From positions 124,001-188,000 of the forward strand of contig NZ_SJPY01000003.1 of assembly GCF_007860185.1 (NCBI RefSeq): DNA of 64,000 nt, written 5' to 3'. Source of the stretch: Novipirellula aureliae (lineage in GTDB: Bacteria > Planctomycetota > Planctomycetia > Pirellulales > Pirellulaceae). The notes under the pieces are model-generated. The model saw nothing but the letters and a program-made list of their open reading frames with translations. It was not told the DNA's origin and ran no database searches. The position numbers and the translations under genes are program-made. This document shows, piece by piece, positions 30,301 through 39,300 of the stretch (position 1 is its first letter; each line of letters opens with the position of its first letter).

Positions 30301-33300
30301 AAATTCCCGCCGCGGTCTCGGCGATCCTGAACGACGATCCGACGCTGTCTTACGATGCCGCGACGGGCAAGTTTTATCGCTATGTCGATGCGGATACCGA
30401 CTGGAATTCCGCACTCTCGATTGCCACGGGTTCCTTGCTCAATGGAGTGAGTGGCCAATTGGTGACGATCCGATCCGACTACGAACAACAGCTCGTGTAT
30501 CAGTTTGCTACCGATGTGAATGACCACATCTGGCTCGGTGCTTCGGATACCGTTGTCGAGGGCGATTATCGGTGGTACGAAGGCACTCAGCCCGGCGATC
30601 TGTTCTGGCAAGGCGACGCCACCGGCTCTTCGGTCAACGGTCTCTACAACAACTGGAATGTCGACGAGCCCAATAACGTTTTCATACACGACCACGCGTT
30701 TTTGTCGAATACCGATGGAACCTGGTGGGATACCAATTCAAAGCCGGGTTCTCCTGATGTGGTGATAGAGTGGGACGCTTCGGAAGTTCTCAGCAGTTTC
30801 ACTTTCAGCCTGACCGATGACGCAGGCGGACGTTTTGCGATCAATCGCAGCACCGGCGAGATCACGGTCGCGGATGGGGCGTTGATTGACTACGAAGCGA
30901 ATACGTCGCACAGTGTCACCGTTAGCGTCACTGATTCAGCCGGCAATTCGTATAGCGAAGTGATGGCTATCGCCGTCGATGATGTCGATGACAATGTGGC
31001 TCCCGTGATCAGCTCACCCAGCGGGACACTACCGTACAACGAAAACAGCGGACCCTACCTGATCGGCGCCGCGAGCTCGATCACCGACGCCGACAACACG
31101 GACTTTGACGGTGGGCAACTTCACCTGCAACTGACGTCCAATGCGTTGGCCGAGGATGTGCTTGACATTCGCAACCAGGGAACCGGTGCGGGCCAAGTCG
31201 GAATCAGTGGCACCGATGTGACTTATGGCGGAGTCGTTGTGGGAACTTACACGGGTCCCGTCACCGGCAGCACCGCGTTGGTTGTGACGTTCAATAGCAA
31301 CGCTACGCAAACGATCGTCAACGCGGTCCAAGACAACCTGACGTACGAAAATACGTCCGAAAACCCGTCGACGTCGGTACGAACGATCGAGGAATACATC
31401 ACCGATGGCGATGGCGGAACGAGCAACACCATTTCCGGCGGCATCCAACCGACCCAGATCAATGATGCGCCGGTGATGGCACCCTGGGCACCAGTCTACA
31501 ACACGGCCGAAGGCAATGGCTCCTTTACCGCAATGGTCTCAGCGGTCTTGCAATCCAGCGTCTCGGACGTTGACACAGGCGCGGTGGAAGGTTTGGCGAT
31601 CTATGCGGACGCCGGCAGCGGTGGAGTGCTGGAGTATAGCATCGACAGCGGAAGCTGGACGGCGATCCCGTCCGTGGACATGAACAACGCCCTCCTTCTA
31701 AAAGCGAGCGACCGAATTCGATTCACGCCCGACACCGAAAATGGCGGCTCGATGTCACTGAGCTACTACGCTTGGGACCAAACCAGCGGTACGGCAGGGG
31801 CCACGGCAGATGTCTCGTCACGCGGCGGGACGACAGCATTCAGCACGGCGGCGGATACCGTCACAATCAACGTGTCAGATGTCAATGACGAACAGGTCGT
31901 TTCGACCAACGACGGCGCTACGTTCTTTGAAGGATCATCTTTCAATATTATCACATCCGCGATGTTGGAAACCACGGATGTCGACAACACGATCGGCGAA
32001 CTCACCTACTCGGTGACGGGATCACCCAATCATGGCCAGCTGTCCATGGACGGCATGGTTGCCACCTCGTTCACACAAGCCGACATCAACGCGGGCCGGG
32101 TCACCTACGACCATTACGGCAGCGAAGACTTTTCGGACAGTTTTTCGTTCAGCGTGGACGATGGCGTCGGCACGGCATCGACAGGAACGTTCAACATCAC
32201 GCTGACCCCGATCAACGACAACGTTGTCGTGATCACCAGCGATGGTGGTGGAGCAACCGCCAGCATCAACGTGAACGAAACGGTGTCCTTCGTGACCCAG
32301 GTCACCGTCAGCGACGCCGACTTACCCGGCGACACGATGACGTATTCAATCATCGGCGGAACGGACCAAAATGATTTCGCGATCGATGCCTCAGGCAATT
32401 TGACGTTTGTCAGCCCACCTGACTACGAAAATGCGGACGACAGCGATCTGGATAACGTGTACGAAGTCACGGTCCGGGTCAGCGACGGAGTCTACACCGA
32501 CGACCAGACAATCACGGTCACCGTGTTGGACGTGCAAAGTACCTCGCTCAACGTCACCACCACATCCGATGTCGACGATACCGGGTTGGGTACAAGCTAC
32601 ACGATCGAGGAGCTGTACCTAGCCGGCGGCGGAACCGACGGAGAAGTATCACTACGAGAAGCAATCACAGCCGCCAACAACACGCTCGGCCAAGACACGA
32701 TTAACTTTGCGATTCTCGACACCGATTCTGGGTATAGCGGAACGGCGGGAACCGATGCCTATTGGCAAATCTCGCTCACCGCCGCTCTGCCCACGATCAC
32801 CGAGTCCGTCATCCTCGATGGAACCTCTCAAACCGTTTTCGGGGGTAACGTCAGCCCAGGCACGCTGGGTGAGGTGACCGAGGCAGGCACGAACGGGCAA
32901 GCGATCAGCGACGTCGAGCGCCCTGAGATCGTGATCGTGGGCGCAGTCGGTTTCAGTGGGCTGGTCGTGGGTGCCGATGCTGTGACGGTGCAAGGATTCT
33001 CGATGTACGGTTTTTCCTCCGATGCCGCCATCCACATCCAAGATGCTGTCCAAAACACAGTGATCAACTCGAACGTCTTTGGGGTGGCTCCCACCGGAAT
33101 CGACGATCCCGGTGCCGCAATCAACAGCTTCAACCATGTGGAATCGGTGGGCGCGGACAACGGTACGCTGTCCAACAATATCTTTGCGTATTCCAAAGCA
33201 ACGGGATTTCACGCCAGCAATGGGTCCGACAATTGGACTGTCTCTAGCAACCAGTTCCTCAACAGCGGGTACAACTACAGCAACGGTGACGCGATCGCAA

Positions 33301-36300
33301 TGACCGGCTCGACCGGCGGCATCATCGATGGGAACTACTTCACCGGCAGCTCCACGCAAGCAATCATCCTGTCGGGATCCACCAGCGGAATCACCATTCG
33401 TGACAACACGATCGTCGGCAACGCCGTCGGCCCTGTCAGCGGATCGCACGTGCAGTACGATGCCATCGCACTGCGAAGCGGCACGAACAACATTTCACTG
33501 ATTCACAACATCATCGCTGACAATTACGGCGCTGGGGTTTTGATCAACGATGGTGCCTTTGGCATTGAGATCAGCGAAAACTCAATCTACGGAAACGGCA
33601 CCATCCTGTCTCGGCAAGGTGACGCTGCCAGTGGAATGGTTGGCATCGATTTGCAGGACTCTGGCGATGACGTCAGCGTTGGCACAGCTCCTTATTACAC
33701 CGTCAATGATGCTGGCGACGCCGACACCGGAGGAAACTCGCTGCAAAACTTCCCGGTCATTTCGTCAGCGGTCAGCGACGGTTCGCAAATCACGATCGAG
33801 GGAACCTTCAACAGCACAGCCAATACGACGTTTACGTTAGAATTCTTTGATTCGGCGGAATACGCCAATGGCTACGGCCAAGGACGCACGTTCCTAGGTT
33901 CCATCGAAGTCACCACCGATGGTTCAGGAAACGCATCCTTTAGCACAACCCAAACGGCATTTGTTTCAGCAGGCGACTTCGTCACAGCAACAGCGACCAA
34001 CCAAAACAACGACGAGACGTCTGAGTTCTCGGCTCAATTTGCGATCGACGGTCCAGTATACGCTGCCGACAATAACGGACACTTCGTGTTCGACGGCGAT
34101 GATATGATCACCATCGAAAACACGGGCAGCTTGACCATGTCCACGACGCTGACCATGGAAGCCTGGGTCAAACCAAACGATTCTCTTCTTTCTCGGGTGA
34201 TTCTGAACAAAGAGGGCGAGTACGAAATCGGCATTGGTGACAACGGGAATCTGTGGTGGGCCTTCACCAACACCGATCCGGGATGGGCGTGGCACGACAC
34301 CGGCGTCGCCGTATCGACGACCGAGTGGTCTCACGTCGCCGTTTCCTACGACAACGGCACCGTCAACAGCTACATCAATGGTGAGCTGGTCGAAAGCTAT
34401 GCCGGCAGCGGTTCGATCGGGGATGCACACCCGACGAAGAACGATTTACTAATCGGCGGGCGTTTGAACAACCCGGATGGCCAGTATTTCCTGGGCGGAA
34501 TCGACGACGTAAGAGTTTGGAACGTTGCTCGAACTCAGGCGGAGATCCAATCCAATTTAGCGGCCGACTTGGCCGGTACCGAAGCCGGGCTGGTTGGATA
34601 CTACAAGTTCGACAGTCCAGATGAAGTGGTGGTGGACTATTCATCCGCCGGAAACAACAGCGTCATCGGTGTTGATGGGCAGAAGCCGACCTGGAACGGC
34701 ATCTCACTGACCGAAGACGCGACCTACACGGTTGCCGCAGCCACCGGGCTGCTGGACAACGATGTCGATTTGGATGGTGATGCTTTGACAATCACCGAAA
34801 TCAACGGTAGCAGCGGCGACGTTGGTAGCAACATCACGCTGCCATCGGGCGCGAAGATCCAATTGGAAGCGGACGGCAGCTTTAGCTACGACCCAGGATC
34901 GACCTATCAATACTTGAACGACGGCGAAACAGCCACGGAAACGTTCACCTACACCGTCAGCGATGGAAACGGCAATACCGACACCGCAACGGTTTCCATC
35001 ACTATCATCGGAGGGAATGATACTCCGGTTGTTTCATCGATCGAAGACACGCCGCTCGATTACTCCGAGGGCGATGGTTACCTAGACATTACCAGCGGAC
35101 TGACGTTGAGCGATGTCGACAATACGACACTGCAATCAGCCTACGTTGCCATGACAGCGGGATGGAACACAGGTCAAGACGAGCTGCTTTTCGTCAATCA
35201 AAATGGAATCACCGGATCCTATGACTCGGGGACCGGAGTCCTGACATTGACGGGCACTGCTTCGGTCACGGATTACCAAACCGCGCTACGATCCGTTCAA
35301 TACCGCAATGAGGATCCGAACCCCGACACGACGACACGTACGGTCGAATTCACCATCAACGACGGCAACGCAGATTCAAACATTGGATCCCGGGACGTCA
35401 CGATCGAATCGATCAACGATGATCCCTACAATAACGGCACATTGCCAGCCAACGTCACCACTTTCGAAGACACCGAATCGGATATCGTGTTCACTGGTAT
35501 TGATTTGCGTGATGTCGATGGAAGTGATGGTCATACCCTGACCATCAAATTGTCAACGGCAACCGGCGGACTGCTCTTCGCATCCGACGGCGGCGGTGTC
35601 ACGGTGACGGGCAACCAATCAGCCAACATGACGCTGACCGGGACGCTCGCAAACCTGAACACCTACCTCGACACCACCAACAACATTCAATACCTGCACG
35701 CGACCGCGAACCTTAGCGGCGACAACGCGGATACGATCACCGTCAAGGTCAACGACAACGGCAATACCGGGTCGGGCGGTGGCAGCGACATCAACCTGGG
35801 CACCGTCAACGTCGATATCACGAACGTCAATGACGCTCCTGTGATTACCGGTGGACCGGATACGCTTGATCGGATCGAAACCGATGCCGGCTTGACGGGT
35901 AGCAGTACGTTCACTGTGACGGATCCGGATCCTTCCGACTGGGTGACTGCCACCGTGGACTCCGTTGGGATCAGCGGGACGGGAAGTGGCAGCGTTCCGG
36001 TAAGTTTGACCAATACGATATTGAAGGGTTTCTTGTCGGTCAGCCCGACTGCGATCCTCGATGATACTGAATCCACCAATACGTTGAACTGGGACTTCAA
36101 CAGCGGCAGTGAAGCATTCGACTTCCTGGCCAGTAGCGAAACATTGGTCCTGACCTACACGGTCAGCGCCAGCGATGATAGTGGCTCCGGCAACGACACG
36201 GTAACACAAGACGTCATCGTCACGATTACAGGAACCAACGACGGACCCGTAGCTCAGGCTGCAACGGTCGACGCATCGGCGGATGGCACGACGATCAACG

Positions 36301-39300
36301 GCCAGTTGACGGAAACCGATTTCGATACATCCGATACGCACACTTACACGTTGGTCACGCCGACCAGTGAAGGATCGGTTGCAGTCAACACCGACGGTAC
36401 CTATAGTTTTTCAGCAGGAAGCGACTTCGATGATCTGGCTGACGGTGAAAGCCGCGATGTCACGTTCGTCTATGAAGTCGAAGACAATGTCGGTGCCAGT
36501 AGTCAAGCAACGGTAACGATTACAGTCAGCGGAGCCAATTCGGCGCCGGTCGCCCAAGCGGGCGTCAACACCGCGGTGGAAGATGGCACGAGCGTCAGCG
36601 GCCAATTGATCGTCGCCGATGCAAATGAATCCGACACACACACGTTCGCGTTGATCGCGAACACCAGCGAAGGATCAGCGGCAGTCAATTCGGACGGGTC
36701 GTATACGTTCGATCCTGGTGCCGACTTCCAAGACTTGTCGCTCGGTGAAACCCGCGAGGTCACCTTTACCTACGAGGTGGAGGACAACAACGGCGCAACC
36801 AGTCAAGCCAACGTCGTGATCACCGTTACTGGATCTAACGACGGACCTGTTGCTCAAGCGGGAACCAACACGGCGACGGAAGACGGCGCGGTCGTCAACG
36901 GGACACTTTCGGAAACGGACGTCGACGCCAACGACACGCACACCTATTCGTTAGTCACCAACACAGCCGAAGGCAGTGTCACGGTTCAATCGAACGGTGA
37001 CTACACCTTCGATCCGGGCGCGGACTTCCAAGATCTCTCTCTCGGTGAAACCCGCGAGGTCACCTTCACTTACGAGGTGGAAGACAACAACGGAGCAACC
37101 AGCCAAGCCAACGTCGTGATCACGGTCACCGGAACGAACGACGGACCTGTGGCTCAAGCGGGAACGAACACGGCGACGGAAGACGGTGCAGTCGTCAACG
37201 GAACGCTGAGTGAAAACGATGTAGACACCAGCGATACGCATACGTACTCGCTAGTCACAAATACCAGCGAGGGTAGCGTTACGGTTCAATCGAACGGAGA
37301 CTACACCTTCGAACCCGGAGCCGACTTCCAGGATCTGGCACTCGGCGAAACACGCGATGTGACCTTTACCTATGAGGTGGAGGACAACAACGGCGCAACC
37401 AGTCAAGCCAACGTCATGATCACCGTTACTGGGACGAACGATGGGCCGGTTGCTCAAGCGGGAACGAATACGGCGATCGAAGACGGCGCAGTCGTCAACG
37501 GAACGCTTTCGGAAACGGATGTCGACGCCAACGACACGCACACCTATTCGTTGGTCTCCAACACCAGCGAAGGAAACGTCACGGTTCAATCCAACGGAGA
37601 CTATGCATTTGATCCCGGAGCCGACTTCCAGGATCTGGCACTCGGCGAAACACGCGATGTGACCTTTGCCTACGAAGTTGACGACGGCAACGGCGGAACT
37701 AGCCAAGCCAACGTCGTGATCACCGTTACTGGAACGAACGACGGACCCGTGGCACAGTCGGGAGTGAATACCGCGACCGAAGATGGCGCAGTCGTCAACG
37801 GAACACTTTCGGAAACGGACGTCGACGCTAACGACACGCACACCTATTCGTTAATCACCAACACAGCCGAAGGCAGTGTCACGGTTCAATCCAACGGAGA
37901 CTACACCTTCGAACCCGGAGCCGACTTCCAGGATCTGGCACTCGGCGAAACACGCGATGTGACCTTTGCCTACGAAGTTGACGACGGCAACGGCGGAACT
38001 AGCCAAGCCAACGTCGTGATCACGGTCACCGGAACGAACGACGGACCTGTGGCGCAAACGGGAGTGAATACCGCAACGGAAGATGGCGCAGTTGTCAACG
38101 GAACGCTGAGTGAAAACGATGTAGACACCAGCGATACGCATACGTACTCGCTAGTCACAAATTCCAGCGAGGGTAGCGTTACGGTACAATCGAACGGTGA
38201 CTACACCTTCGATCCGGGCGCGGACTTCCAAGATCTCTCTCTCGGTGAAACCCGCGAGGTGACCTTCACCTACGAGGTGGAAGACAACAACGGAGCAACC
38301 AGTCAAGCCAACGTCGTGATCACGGTTACCGGAACGAACGATGGGCCGGTTGCTCAAGCGGGAACGAATACGGCGATCGAAGACGGCGCGGTCATCAACG
38401 GAACGCTTTCGGAAACGGATGTCGACGCCAACGACACGCACACCTATTCGTTAGTCACCAACACAGCCGAAGGCAGTGCCACGGTTCAATCGAACGGTGA
38501 CTACACCTTCGATCCGGGCGCGGACTTCCAAGATCTCTCTCTCGGTGAAACCCGCGAGGTTACCTTCACCTACGAGGTGGAAGACAACAACGGCGCAACC
38601 AGTCAAGCCAACGTCGTGATCACCGTTACTGGAACGAACGACGGACCCGTGGCGCAAACGGGAGTGAATACCGCAACGGAAGACGGCGCAGTTGTCAACG
38701 GAACGCTGAGTGAAACCGATGCAGACACCAGCGACACGCACACGTACTCGCTAGTCACAAATACCAGCGAGGGTAGCGTTACGGTTCAATCCAACGGAGA
38801 CTACACTTTCGATCCGGGCGCGGACTTCCAAGATCTCTCTCTCGGTGAAACCCGCGATGTGACCTTCACTTACGAGGTGGAAGACAACAACGGAGCAACC
38901 AGTCAAGCCAACGTCGTGATCACGGTTACCGGAACGAACGATGGGCCGGTTGCTCAAGCGGGAACCAACACGGCGATCGAAGACGGCGCAGTCGTCAACG
39001 GGACACTTTCGGAAACGGACGTCGACGCCAACGACACGCACACCTATTCGTTAGTCACCAACACAGCCGAAGGCAGTGTCACGGTTCAATCGAACGGTGA
39101 CTACACCTTCGATCCGGGCGCGGACTTCCAAGATCTCTCTCTCGGTGAAACCCGCGAGGTCACCTTCACTTACGAGGTGGAAGACAACAACGGTGCAACC
39201 AGTCAAGCCAACGTCGTGATCACGGTCACCGGAACGAACGACGGACCTGTGGCTCAAGCGGGAACGAACACGGCGATCGAAGACGGCGCGGTCGTCAACG

